From positions 1 through 19,828 of the forward strand of contig JANXSC010000073.1 of NCBI GenBank assembly GCA_025352845.1: DNA of 19,828 bases. Direction: 5' to 3'. A program made the translations under genes and the position numbers. The notes below the pieces were generated by a model. It did not search any database, was not told where the DNA came from, and was given only the letters and a program-made list of their open reading frames with translations. The DNA is from Opitutaceae bacterium (GTDB taxonomy: Bacteria; Verrucomicrobiota; Verrucomicrobiia; Opitutales; Opitutaceae). How positions within the stretch are numbered: the stretch's first letter is position 1; each line of letters starts with the position of its first letter. Below are positions 9,286 through 18,506 of this stretch, in pieces.

Positions 9286-9384
9286 AGTTGAGAGTTGAAG
9301 GCCGAGCGTTGAGAGAAAAACAAAACACCTCCCGAATCATTTCCCGCGCTCGGTCTCTCAACGCTCAACCCTCAACTCTCAACT
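9286..9384. repeat. Inverted pair of TTGAGAG-type heptanucleotide arrays, long hairpin
   Basis: Left arm 9286-9316 and right arm 9354-9384 are complementary at 28 of 31 positions around a 37-base loop. Each arm is a period-7 array: on the left TTGAGAG, TTGAAGG, CCGAGCG, TTGAGAG; on the right, read on this strand, CTCTCAA, CGCTCAA, CCCTCAA, CTCTCAA. The arrays are the same repeat in opposite orientation. The structure fills the space between the GldG-like stop and the DUF4340 GTG start and ends six bases before that start. Confidence 0.85.
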
Positions 9385-9390
9385 CCCTCC

Positions 9391-11367
9391 GTGCGCACCA
9401 AAGTCACCCTCGTCCTCGTTTTTCTGAACGTCGCGCTCTTCTTTTTTATTTTTAAGTTCGAGCACCGTTGGGGGCTTGGCGGCCCCGATCCCCAAACCGT
9501 TGGCAAGGTGTTCGGGCCCGAAGCGGCCGATATCCGCACGCTCGCAATCACCAATCTCGCCGGCGGTTCGTTTAGCCTCACCCGCCAGCGCGAGACGTGG
9601 CTGCTCACCCAGCCGCTCGAGTGGCCCGCCAATCCCCGCGCCGCCAGCGCCATCGTCACCGAACTCCAACTGCTCAAAAACGAGACCGCCTTCAACGTCG
9701 CGGACCTCGCAAAGAACAACCTCTCGCTCGCCGACTACGGCCTCGCACTCGATCAACCCGCCAAGCTCACCGTCGCGTTTTCCTCCTACGATCCCGCCGT
9801 CACGGGCAGCGCCGGGCGCGCGCTCACCGAGCTGCGCATCGGCGATGTCACCAAGGACGGCAAACGCCTCTACGTGCTCTCCCCCGATCGCGAACGCGTG
9901 CACATCGTCAACCGCAGCCTCCTCGACACGCTCTCGCCCCCGCTCGATCAACTGCGGGCCGACACGCTGCTCTCGGTGCCCGTGTTTGAGGCGCGCTCTC
10001 TGCTCATCCAAACCGCGAGTGCCGCGGGCGTGCGCGTGCGCATCCGCCGCGACGGCACGCGCTGGACCTTTGAGACGCCCATCCTCGCCCGCGCCGGCCG
10101 CACCGCCATCGAGGTCGCGATCAACCAGCTCAATGCGCTGCGCGCAAAATCGTTTCCCGCCACCGCGCCCGCGACCCTGCCTTCCGTCGCGCCAACCCTG
10201 CGCGTGACACTCGAGGGCAACGGCCGCCATGAAACCCTCTTCCTCGGCGAGCCCGTGCCCCCGCCCGCCGGCGCCAAGCCGGCCCCCAACGCCCCGGTCG
10301 AATACTACGCACAGATCGAGGGCCGCGCCGCCGTCTTCACCGTGGAGATCCCCGCCGGTCCCGAGGATCTCGTGGCCCAGCTGCGCAACGCCCAGGAAAG
10401 CCTCCGCGAAAAACGCGTCCTCGATCTCGACTCCACGGCCGTCACCGCGATCACGCTCGCGGCTCCGGCCCAGCCCAATCTCGCCCCGCTCACGCTCCAA
10501 CGCCTGGAGTTACGCGCCGGCCAGACCGCCAGCGCCACCCCGCCCTGGCAGCTCGTGCTCCGCGCCGACGGCGCGCAGGCCGCGCAAACCCTCCCCGCCG
10601 ATCGCGCCGCGGTGCAACGCCTGCTCGAACAACTCTCGCTGCTCATGGCGAAAAAATTCAAAAGCGATGCGCCGACGAGTGCCGACTTGGAAGACTGGGG
10701 CTTCAACCGCCCGCTGCGCGAAGCCACCCTCACCGTCACCGGCAGTGCCGCACCGGTTGTGCTGCGCATCGGCACCGACTCCAACCGCACCACCTATTAT
10801 GCGCGTGTCGGCACCGCCACCGAACCCGGCACCTCGATCTACCAAGTCACACCCGAGATCGAAAAGGAACTTTCGCTCTCCGCCCTCACCTATCGCGACC
10901 GCGCGGTGACAGAGCCGCTCGCTCCGTCGGCCCGCATCGCCGCGCTCAAGCTCACCGATCTCGAAACAAAGGCCGTGTTGTTCGAGGCCACGGTTAACGC
11001 CGCCGGCGAGGCCGCCCCCGCTCCGCGCGATCCCAAGGCGGTCGCAGCGGTCGTCGCCGCGCTGCGCGCGCTGCGCGCGAAAGAATTTCTCCCCGGCGGC
11101 TTCGCCGAAAAAATCGCCGCGGCCGGCACGGAACGCACGTGGCGGCTCCAACTCGACGCGACCATCGCCCTCCCGGCTCCGGGCGGCACGGAACAGACGA
11201 GCCCCTTCGCCCTGCTGCTCACCGAACGACTCGGTGGCTCCACGCAATTCGCCGGCTCGAAGGAACTCGATATGGTTTTCTCCCTCGATCAACCGCTGGT
11301 CGACGCCCTCTGGTCGCTCGCCTACGGCGCGCGCGATCCCGGCCCGCGGCCCGAACCAAAGCCGTAA
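9391..11367 (+). CDS. DUF4340-domain membrane-anchored protein
   Basis: 658 residues from a GTG. One N-terminal membrane helix (VTLVLVFLNVALFFFIFKF) anchors a large extracytoplasmic part. The region of about residues 110-215 (ADYGLALDQPAKLTV, TELRIGDVTKDGKRLYVLS, DTLSPPLDQLRADTLLS) fits DUF4340 (PF14238). That domain commonly follows GldG-type genes. A second, diverged copy of the unit seems to lie at about 432-530 (EDWGFNRPLREATLTV, VVLRIGTDSNRTTYYARVG, a YQV-type strand, then LTYRDRAV), so the protein may be an internal duplication. Function is undefined; context suggests an envelope partner of the ABC system. The region before the GTG is pyrimidine-rich and is the arm of the hairpin, with no ribosome-binding site. 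Confidence 0.88.
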   Translation: MRTKVTLVLVFLNVALFFFIFKFEHRWGLGGPDPQTVGKVFGPEAADIRTLAITNLAGGSFSLTRQRETWLLTQPLEWPANPRAASAIVTELQLLKNETAFNVADLAKNNLSLADYGLALDQPAKLTVAFSSYDPAVTGSAGRALTELRIGDVTKDGKRLYVLSPDRERVHIVNRSLLDTLSPPLDQLRADTLLSVPVFEARSLLIQTASAAGVRVRIRRDGTRWTFETPILARAGRTAIEVAINQLNALRAKSFPATAPATLPSVAPTLRVTLEGNGRHETLFLGEPVPPPAGAKPAPNAPVEYYAQIEGRAAVFTVEIPAGPEDLVAQLRNAQESLREKRVLDLDSTAVTAITLAAPAQPNLAPLTLQRLELRAGQTASATPPWQLVLRADGAQAAQTLPADRAAVQRLLEQLSLLMAKKFKSDAPTSADLEDWGFNRPLREATLTVTGSAAPVVLRIGTDSNRTTYYARVGTATEPGTSIYQVTPEIEKELSLSALTYRDRAVTEPLAPSARIAALKLTDLETKAVLFEATVNAAGEAAPAPRDPKAVAAVVAALRALRAKEFLPGGFAEKIAAAGTERTWRLQLDATIALPAPGGTEQTSPFALLLTERLGGSTQFAGSKELDMVFSLDQPLVDALWSLAYGARDPGPRPEPKP

Positions 11368-11433
11368 GTTCGCTGTCTCCCCGCGTCCACGCCGCCCGAC
11401 CTCGAGTGTGATGATCCGCCTCTCCACCGTCGC

Positions 11434-14271
11434 ATGAAACCCTGGGCCCAGCTTTGCCTCCAGCTTCTGCGCGCGGTGCTCTCGGGTGTTTTTTCGTTCG
11501 CGCTTTGGACGTGCTGGCTGGCGCTGGCGGTCCTGCTGGCGGCGCAGCTCTACATCCTTTCGTCGCACGAACTCGCCCTGCCGAGATTTGCGCTCCGGCA
11601 AATCGAGGCCCAGCTCGCGGAGTCGGGATTGCGTGCGACTTTTGGCCGCGCATCGTTTGACCCGACCGGCCAGATTTTGCTCGACGAAGTGCGCGTCTCG
11701 CTGCCGGCCTTTGCCGAACCAGTGCTCACCGCGCGCGCGGTCTTCGTCCGGGTGAATCCGGCCCTGCTGCTCGCCGGCAAGATCGAGGCCCGCGAGCTGC
11801 GGCTCAACGGCGTCACGCTGCTCGCGCCCGCGATGTTCTCGCCGACGGGCCGCGCAGAGGAGATGTTGCGCGATTTCGACGCCACCCTCGAACCGCGCCT
11901 GCGGACCGTCGCTATTCGCCAGCTCAGCGGCCGTTTCGCCAACCTCACGATCACTGCGCACGGCACCGTGGTCCTCGTCCCATCGACGGAGAAACGCGCC
12001 GCCTCCGCGGTGATCGCCGATTTCATCGCTCATCGTTTTCCCCCGCTATGCCGGCAGGTGCTCGATTTTTCCGCCCAACTCGCACAGTGCGACGACCCTG
12101 CCGTGCACGTGGAGTTTTCTCCCTCCGCCTCGGGCGCGCTCTCACTCGAAGTCCGCGCGTCGGTCCGCCATGTGCGACTCCCCGACCGCCTCGACGCGGA
12201 AGCTGACGACGTGCGCCTCGCCACGCGCGTAGTGCTCTTCGGCGACGCGACCCCGGCCGATCTGGAAATCACCGCCGCGCGCGTGCTGCTCCCGGCCGAT
12301 ACCCTCGTCACCGGCCTGCGCGCCCGCATCCTCGGCCGCCTGCAGCTCGCCAATCCCGCTTTCGATCTGCGCGAGATCAATCTCACAGCGGAATCGATCG
12401 CGACGCCGACGCTCGAAACCCGCGCGGTATCGGCGCAGGTTTTTCCGCGCCCGCTGCCCGCGATCGAGACCAATGCCGTCGGCACGATTCTGGGTTCGCC
12501 GCTCGCCGTCAGCCTCGACGCGCACCTTGGCACGCGGCGCGCCACCGTGCGCTTCCGCGGCGATCTCCCGCCGGACCTGCTCGACTTGGTGAGCACGCGC
12601 GCCGGCACCAATGTGCGGCGATTCTTCGACTACCAATCGCTCTTCGTCGAACGCGCCGAGGCGCGGTTTGGCGAGGGCTTCGCCTTCGAGCGCCTCGATG
12701 CGCGCGTCGTGCTGCCGTATGTGGACGCCTACAATGTCGCGCTCACCGACGCCCGGGCGACGCTGGAGCTCACGCCCACGTTTTTCTACGCCCCCGAGGC
12801 GTTTGCCCGGATTGGGGAGAACTTTGCGCGCGGCACCTACGAGCAGGATTTCCTCACCAAGCGCTACCGCTTCCTGCTCGCCGGCAAATTAAAGCCGCTC
12901 GCGATCTCCGGGTGGTTTCGCGAGTGGTGGCCGAATTTTTTCCGGCAGATCGAGTTTCCCGGCGGGCCGCCCGAGGCCGAGGTCGAGGTCGCCGGCGTCT
13001 GGAGCGACGGCGGAAAATCCCACGTCTTCGTCTTCGCCGACGCCGACCAACCGATCGTGCGGGGCGCTCCGCTCGACCGCGTGCGCACCCGGCTCTTCAT
13101 CCGACCGGGATTCATCGACGGCCTCGAACTCCTCGCAACGCGCAACGATCGTGATGCCGCCGCCACCTTTACCTACCGCGCCGATCGGTTCACCCAGGAG
13201 TGGCATACCCTCGATCTCGATCTCACGTCGAACTTCGATCTGAAAACCGCGGCTCAGATCATCGGCCCGGTGGGCGCGGGCATCCTCACTCCCATCCAGC
13301 TGGCCCGGCCCCCGGAGGTGAAGCTAAGCGGGCGGTTCGCCGGCCCCGCCGCGCCCGACACCCACACGCGGCTGCGCCTCGATGCGCGGACGACGGGAGA
13401 CTTTCGCTACTACGGTTTCCCCCTGCAAGACGTCGCGTTCTCCGCCAAAATCGAGCGCAACGAGATCGCGCTCGAAAACATCACCGGCTCGTTTGCCGGC
13501 GGCGCCGTCACCGGGCAGGTGCGGGTCTGGGGCGCCGGGGCGGACCGCCGACTCGGCTTCGATCTCGCGCTGGAGGACGCCGGCCTCGGCCCGGCGGCGG
13601 CGGCGTTCACGGAGTTTTCCGCGCTGCGAAAAAACGAGGCGCCGCCCCCACCCGGGAAATTCATCCAGCAGAAGGCCAACGTCCGCCTCAGCCTCGCCGC
13701 CTCGGCCGAGGGCGCCTACACCGACACCCTCAGCTACCGCGGCACCGGCAGCGCGATGTTGCGCGGGGCCGAGATTGGCGCGGTGCCCTTGCTCGGCTCG
13801 CTGTCGGAGTTGTTGAAATTTACCTCCCTCCGATTCACCGAGGCGCGAGGAAATTTCAAAATCGAGGGACCACGGCTCACGTTTCCGGAGATCACGATCC
13901 GCGGCGCGAATTCCGCCATCGATGCCCGCGGCAGCTACGCGCTCGATCGGCAGCAGCTCGATTTCAACGCCAAGCTTTTTCCGTTTCAAGAGAGCGAGAG
14001 CCTGCTCAAGACCGTCGTCGGAGTGGTGCTCTCCCCGCTCTCGAATGCCTTTGAGGTCAGGCTTACCGGCTCGCTCGCCAAACCCGAGTGGCACCTGGCC
14101 CTCGGATCGGCCGGTGGGCCCGGTGCGATTCCCGTTCCCGCCCCGGCCGACGCCGCAGGCATGACCGAGAAGCCCGGCGGTGAAAATATCACGCCAGCAA
14201 CGCCCAATTCTGGCCCCGGCGCGCAGCCCGCGACCGCGACTCCACCGCTTCCAGCCACTCCCGGTAAATAG
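11434..14271 (+). CDS. Large AsmA/YhdP-like envelope protein
   Basis: 945 residues. After a cytoplasmic start, one long membrane helix (about 15-42: SGVFSFALWTCWLALAVLLAAQLYIL) leads into an AsmA-like extracytoplasmic region rich in alternating hydrophobic beta strands. LRATFGRASFDPTGQILLDEVRVSLP is typical of the N-terminal strand pattern. The end carries a recognisable AsmA-like C-terminal block: YRGTGSAMLRGAEIG, VPLLGSLSELLKF, FTEARGNFKIEGPRLTFPE, SAIDARGSYALDRQQLDF. A low-complexity Pro/Ala/Thr tail closes the protein (about 900-945). The family includes TamB and YhdP, elongated beta-groove proteins that move phospholipid between membranes in Gram-negatives. It starts 66 bases after the DUF4340 stop in the same direction, so it is probably part of that operon. 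Its substrate is not known. Confidence 0.83.
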   Translation: MKPWAQLCLQLLRAVLSGVFSFALWTCWLALAVLLAAQLYILSSHELALPRFALRQIEAQLAESGLRATFGRASFDPTGQILLDEVRVSLPAFAEPVLTARAVFVRVNPALLLAGKIEARELRLNGVTLLAPAMFSPTGRAEEMLRDFDATLEPRLRTVAIRQLSGRFANLTITAHGTVVLVPSTEKRAASAVIADFIAHRFPPLCRQVLDFSAQLAQCDDPAVHVEFSPSASGALSLEVRASVRHVRLPDRLDAEADDVRLATRVVLFGDATPADLEITAARVLLPADTLVTGLRARILGRLQLANPAFDLREINLTAESIATPTLETRAVSAQVFPRPLPAIETNAVGTILGSPLAVSLDAHLGTRRATVRFRGDLPPDLLDLVSTRAGTNVRRFFDYQSLFVERAEARFGEGFAFERLDARVVLPYVDAYNVALTDARATLELTPTFFYAPEAFARIGENFARGTYEQDFLTKRYRFLLAGKLKPLAISGWFREWWPNFFRQIEFPGGPPEAEVEVAGVWSDGGKSHVFVFADADQPIVRGAPLDRVRTRLFIRPGFIDGLELLATRNDRDAAATFTYRADRFTQEWHTLDLDLTSNFDLKTAAQIIGPVGAGILTPIQLARPPEVKLSGRFAGPAAPDTHTRLRLDARTTGDFRYYGFPLQDVAFSAKIERNEIALENITGSFAGGAVTGQVRVWGAGADRRLGFDLALEDAGLGPAAAAFTEFSALRKNEAPPPPGKFIQQKANVRLSLAASAEGAYTDTLSYRGTGSAMLRGAEIGAVPLLGSLSELLKFTSLRFTEARGNFKIEGPRLTFPEITIRGANSAIDARGSYALDRQQLDFNAKLFPFQESESLLKTVVGVVLSPLSNAFEVRLTGSLAKPEWHLALGSAGGPGAIPVPAPADAAGMTEKPGGENITPATPNSGPGAQPATATPPLPATPGK

Positions 14272-14351
14272 GCTGATAGTTTTACCTGGGCCCGGGGAAA
14301 CACGTTGCTCCCGCGCGCACCGGGCGCTTTGCTCGCCGCCAAGCTTACCCG

Positions 14352-17300
14352 ATGACCCAATCCTCCGCGTCGCCGCAACGCACGTGGCCTGAGCAATTAT
14401 CGCTCGGCCTCGCCGGCGCTCTCGCCGTTGTCAGTGCGGCTGGACTCGCGGGTTGGTGGCTGCAAATCGACGAACTGCTCCAGCCGTTTGGCCCGCATGC
14501 ACCGATCCCCATCGAAGGCGCGATCGGTTTCGCGGCGCTGAGCGCCGCGCTCTTTGCCGTCGAAGGCGGAAGCCGGCGGCTGCTTCCGGTCGCGGTGATC
14601 GCGGTGGCGATCGGCGCGCTGAAAGTCGCCCAGGTTTTTTTCGGCCTGAATCTGCATATCGACCGTCTACTCGTCGCGGAGCGGCTGCTCGCGCTCCCGG
14701 GAAATTCCAACCGCGCGCAGTTGGTGCCCGCACTGGCCCTCATGGTCGGCGGCGCGCTGCTGCTCTGGCGTCTCACCGACCGCGCCGCGATCACGCGCCG
14801 CCTCGCCGAGGCCGCCAGCGGATCGCTGATCGCATCGGCCGGGCTGTTCACGCTGGCGGGCTACCTCGCGGATCTCCGCCCGGTTTACACCTGGGGCACG
14901 GAACAGGCTGTCTCCCCGTGGGGCGGAATCGCCCTCGTCCTACTCGGACTCGCCCTGCTGCACCGCGCGTGGCGCGAGAGCACCAACGCCGACCGCGCCG
15001 CGCCGCCGTGGGCGCCGCTGCCGGTGGTCGTCGGCTGCGCCACGCTCACGCTGGCGCTTTGGATTGGGCTTGGTTCGCGCGAGCAGGCCTACACTACGCA
15101 GACCACCCAGGGCCGGATGGATCTCTTTGCGACACAAACGAAGGACGTGCTCGAAAAACAATCCGCCGAATTCGAGCGCCTGGCGCGGGCGTGGGGCGAC
15201 GGTCCCGACAACGCCACGGCCGAGTGGGAAGCCGCGGCGACCCGCCACATGCAGCAGGAATCCGCCGCGCTCGGGTGCATTAAGATCTCCGTGCTTGGTG
15301 CCGCGGCGCAGCCGCGCTGGTCATTTCCCCTCGGCCTGCCCGAACGCCCCCGCGTCATCCCCCCCAGCGTGGCGGACGAGTTGCGCGCCGCCCTCGCGCA
15401 GGCGAGCCGCAGCGCCGCCCGTCCCGCGATCGTTTTTGGCCTGCCCGTCTCCGCCGGCGATCCGTTGGAAAAGGGTTTCGTGATCTACGCGCCGGTGATC
15501 CGCAACGGACAGGCCACAGGATTTCTCGCCGCCGAATTTTCCTACCGCGCATTTTTCAGCAACATCGCGAGCGTCCGGGTAAAGTTGCACGACGAATATC
15601 ACCTCGCCATCACACTCGCGGGCGAGACGGTCTTTCAAAAGGCGGCGGCGGACCCGGCGCGCAATCCCCGCTTTACGCTGGAGCGCACCTACCTCCTCGC
15701 CGAGCGCCGGCTGCGGCTCGGCTTCACGCCGTCGGACGCCACGCTGGCGCAGAACCGCCGCTACCTCCCGGAGTTTGCCCTCGCCGCCGGACTCGGCATC
15801 ACGGCCCTGCTTGGCCTCAGCGTGCATCTCGCGCGCCACGCGCGCGCCGGCCAGCGCGCCGCAGAATGCTCCAACAAAAAACTTGCCGCTGAAAACGAAG
15901 AGCGCCGCCGCATCGAGGCCCGCCTCAAGGTTTCCGACGAACGCCTCCGCCTCGCCCTCGACTCGACGCAGATCGGAATCTTCGAGTGGAGCGTCACGTC
16001 GGGCCACGTTTACTACAGCCCGGGACTCTGGGCCATGCTCGGCTACGATCCGCTGGCCATGCCATCGACGGTGGAAGCGTGGCAGGCGCTGATTCATCCG
16101 GACGACTTCGCCGTTTACCGGCGGCGCATCGAGTCCCAGCTCGGCGGTGTCGCCTCGTTCATCGAGCCGGAATACCGCGTGCGCAACCGCAGCGGCGACT
16201 GGCGCTGGGTTTACACCCGCTCGAAATCCGTCGCCGCCGGCGCGGACGGCCGCCCCACCCAGATCATCGGCACGGTGCAGGACATCACGCCGCGCCGCGA
16301 GGCCGAGCTCGCGTTGCGCGAAAGCCAGTCCGAGGCGCGCAAACTGTCGCTTGTCGCGTCCAAGACCGACAGCCCCGTGCTGATCGCCACGCCCGACGGT
16401 TTGATCGAGTGGGCCAACGAGGCGTTTTGTCGCGTGATGGAATATCCACTCGCGGAAGTCGTCGGCCGCAACCCCGCGCACTTCATGCTCGGGCCCGAGA
16501 CCAATCCCCGCACGGTGGCGCGCATCCGGGCCGCGATGGCGTGCGGCCAGGGCATCAGCACGGATGTCGTCAACTACTCCAAGTCCGGCCGCAAATACCA
16601 CATCCACCTCGAGGTCCAGCCGGTGCGCGGCGCGGATGGCAAGATCGAGAACTTCATCGCGGTCGAGACCGACATCACGGCCCGCGTCGAGGTCGAGCAG
16701 CAGTTGCGCCGCGCCAAGGCGGAGGCCGACGACACTTCGCGCGCGAAGAGCGATTTCCTCGCCTCGATGTCGCACGAAATCCGCACGCCGATGAACGGCG
16801 TGATCGGCATGACCAGCCTCCTGATCGATACGCCGCTCAACCCCGAGCAGCGCGACTACGTGAACACCATCCGCACCTCCGGCGAGGCACTGCTCACGAT
16901 CATCAACGACATCCTCGATTTTTCCAAAATCGAGTCGGGCAAGATGGAGCTGGAGCAGGCCCCGTTCGATCTTTCGCTCTGTCTGGAAGACGCCCTCGAT
17001 CTCTTCGCGCTGCAGGCTTCGGCGAAGAAAGTGGAGCTCGGTTACTACCTCGCGCCGGATATTCCGCCGTGGATTTGTGGCGATGTCACGCGCCTCCGCC
17101 AGGTGATCGTAAACCTCGTGAACAACGCGGTGAAATTCACGCCGAGCGGCAGCATCGCGATCGAGGTCCGGCGCGCAGCCTCGGAGCCCGTGCCGGTCAG
17201 TTTCCCGTCGAGCCGCGCGCCGCTGCCGCAGAAAATAAAACTGGAGTTCACCGTGCGCGACACCGGCATCGGCATTCCGCCGGACCGCGTGGATCGGTTG

Positions 17301-18332
17301 TTCAAGGCCTTCAGTCAGGTCGACTCCTCCACCACCCGCAAATACGGCGGCACGGGCCTCGGGCTCGCGATCTGCCAGCGCCTCTGCGAACTCATGGGTG
17401 GGCAGGTTCGCGTCGAGAGCGGCGTCGGCCAGGGCTCCGCGTTTGTCTTCACGATCGACTCGCACGCGGCCGAGGCCGAGGCCGAGGCGGAACTCGCGCG
17501 CGCCGCCGGGCCGATGCGCGGCGGCCTCGTGCTCTGCGTGGGCGCCAGCAAGATCACGGCCGCGCGGCTGCACGCGGTTTTTGAACGCTGGGGTGCGGGC
17601 TGTGTCGTCGTGCCCGATGCCGCCGTCGCCCTCGCAACGGTTGAAAAACTTCCGCACCCGCCCAGCCTCGTGGTGATCGATGGCGGCGAGAGGCGTGCGC
17701 CGGTGGCGCTCGGCATCCTCACCACGCTGAAATGCCCGCGCCTCCTGCTGTATCCGTTTGGCCAGCCCGCCCCGACGCCGCCCGCCGACGGCCAGCCCTT
17801 CGCCTGCACGACGATTCCGCTCCGCACCAGCGCGCTCGTGCATGCCATCAAGAATCTCTTCTCGCCCAACTCCGACCATGCCACACCGGAACAAAAGAAC
17901 GCGGAGCATCCCGTCGCGGAAGAATTCCCAATCGAGATCCTCCTCGCCGAGGACAACACGGTGAACCAGAAAGTCGCGCTCCGTTTCCTCGAACGGCTGG
18001 GCTATCGCGCCGACGCCGTCGCCAACGGCCTCGAAGCCGTGAACACGCTCGAGCACCGCTGCTACGATCTTGTGCTGATGGATCTGCAGATGCCGGAGAT
18101 GGACGGCTTCGAAGCCACGCGCCAAATCCGCACCCGCGTCCCCGCCGATCGCCAGCCCAAAATCGTCGCGCTCACGGCCAACGCCATGCAGGGCGACCGC
18201 GATGCGTGTCTCGCCGCCGGCATGGATGGCTACATCTCGAAGCCCGTGAAGATGCAGGAAATCTCCGACACCATTCGCAAACTCTTCGGCAAGCCGACGG
18301 AAGCCGATCCGGCGAGCCGGTTGATCGGCTGA
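14352..18332 (+). CDS. Membrane-bound hybrid sensor histidine kinase with CHASE-like, PAS and receiver domains
   Basis: 1326 residues. Order: about seven hydrophobic segments (14-240); a probable CHASE-type extracytoplasmic sensor (about 245-465, with GFVIYAPVIRNGQATGFLAAEFSY); a membrane helix (about 475-495) and coiled coil; PAS-PAC 1 (about 525-650, with WRWVYTRSKSV); PAS-PAC 2 (about 665-780); HisKA with SMSHEIRTPMNG, phospho-acceptor His808; HATPase_c with N box 921-929 (NLVNNAVKF), DTGIGI from 970 and GGTGLGL 999-1005; an Ala-Glu linker; a degenerate receiver-like domain (about 1055-1165); and a canonical receiver with E1200/D1201, D1244 and K1297. It should autophosphorylate on His808 and pass phosphate to D1244. 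No phosphotransfer (Hpt) domain or DNA-binding output is fused, so partner proteins lie elsewhere. It starts 80 bases after the AsmA-like gene. Confidence 0.95.
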   Translation: MTQSSASPQRTWPEQLSLGLAGALAVVSAAGLAGWWLQIDELLQPFGPHAPIPIEGAIGFAALSAALFAVEGGSRRLLPVAVIAVAIGALKVAQVFFGLNLHIDRLLVAERLLALPGNSNRAQLVPALALMVGGALLLWRLTDRAAITRRLAEAASGSLIASAGLFTLAGYLADLRPVYTWGTEQAVSPWGGIALVLLGLALLHRAWRESTNADRAAPPWAPLPVVVGCATLTLALWIGLGSREQAYTTQTTQGRMDLFATQTKDVLEKQSAEFERLARAWGDGPDNATAEWEAAATRHMQQESAALGCIKISVLGAAAQPRWSFPLGLPERPRVIPPSVADELRAALAQASRSAARPAIVFGLPVSAGDPLEKGFVIYAPVIRNGQATGFLAAEFSYRAFFSNIASVRVKLHDEYHLAITLAGETVFQKAAADPARNPRFTLERTYLLAERRLRLGFTPSDATLAQNRRYLPEFALAAGLGITALLGLSVHLARHARAGQRAAECSNKKLAAENEERRRIEARLKVSDERLRLALDSTQIGIFEWSVTSGHVYYSPGLWAMLGYDPLAMPSTVEAWQALIHPDDFAVYRRRIESQLGGVASFIEPEYRVRNRSGDWRWVYTRSKSVAAGADGRPTQIIGTVQDITPRREAELALRESQSEARKLSLVASKTDSPVLIATPDGLIEWANEAFCRVMEYPLAEVVGRNPAHFMLGPETNPRTVARIRAAMACGQGISTDVVNYSKSGRKYHIHLEVQPVRGADGKIENFIAVETDITARVEVEQQLRRAKAEADDTSRAKSDFLASMSHEIRTPMNGVIGMTSLLIDTPLNPEQRDYVNTIRTSGEALLTIINDILDFSKIESGKMELEQAPFDLSLCLEDALDLFALQASAKKVELGYYLAPDIPPWICGDVTRLRQVIVNLVNNAVKFTPSGSIAIEVRRAASEPVPVSFPSSRAPLPQKIKLEFTVRDTGIGIPPDRVDRLFKAFSQVDSSTTRKYGGTGLGLAICQRLCELMGGQVRVESGVGQGSAFVFTIDSHAAEAEAEAELARAAGPMRGGLVLCVGASKITAARLHAVFERWGAGCVVVPDAAVALATVEKLPHPPSLVVIDGGERRAPVALGILTTLKCPRLLLYPFGQPAPTPPADGQPFACTTIPLRTSALVHAIKNLFSPNSDHATPEQKNAEHPVAEEFPIEILLAEDNTVNQKVALRFLERLGYRADAVANGLEAVNTLEHRCYDLVLMDLQMPEMDGFEATRQIRTRVPADRQPKIVALTANAMQGDRDACLAAGMDGYISKPVKMQEISDTIRKLFGKPTEADPASRLIG

Positions 18333-18353
18333 GGACGGGCTCGCGTCGTCGGA

Positions 18354-18443
18354 GTTGTAGGGCGGGGTCTCCCGACCCCGCCGTCCGGGAGCATGCGCGC
18401 CCGTCCACAAATCCGGTGGGGTCGGGAGACCCCTCCCTACAAC
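18354..18443. repeat. GC-rich palindromic (REP-like) repeat between convergent genes
   Basis: Arms 18354-18382 and 18415-18443 are complementary at 27 of 29 positions around a 32-base spacer. Each arm also holds its own small palindrome, GGGGTC-TCCC-GACCCC on the left and its counterpart on the right. The layout is like a bacterial interspersed mosaic element: two REP units facing each other. From memory, near-identical GTAGGGCGGGGTCTCCCGAC sequences are scattered through Verrucomicrobia genomes; this was not searched. It starts 21 bases after the kinase stop and could act as a two-way transcription terminator. Confidence 0.8.
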
Positions 18444-18506
18444 CATGCGGTTTGACTCTCCCACTCGGGAACGACCGGACGCAACGCGCGCGTTCGGACC
18501 ACGGGA

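Noticed and set aside
10510..12033. 507-codon open frame antisense to the DUF4340 and AsmA-like genes
   Set aside because: Antisense shadow in GC-rich DNA; no motif, and it spans two real genes and their intergenic space.
14272..14351. Terminator or promoter between the AsmA-like and kinase genes
   Set aside because: A GC-rich partial palindrome (CCTGGGCCCGGG) is present but without a T-run or convincing stem; no promoter could be defended.
17470..17495. GAGGCC-type short repeat in the kinase gene
   Set aside because: Six-base period coding for an Ala-Glu linker; ordinary low-complexity linker coding, not part of the period-7 class.
15321..18464. 1047-codon open frame antisense to the hybrid kinase
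   Set aside because: It mirrors the kinase codons and has no domain; the kinase on the + strand has complete catalytic motifs. Its N-terminus is merely a reading of the palindromic repeat.
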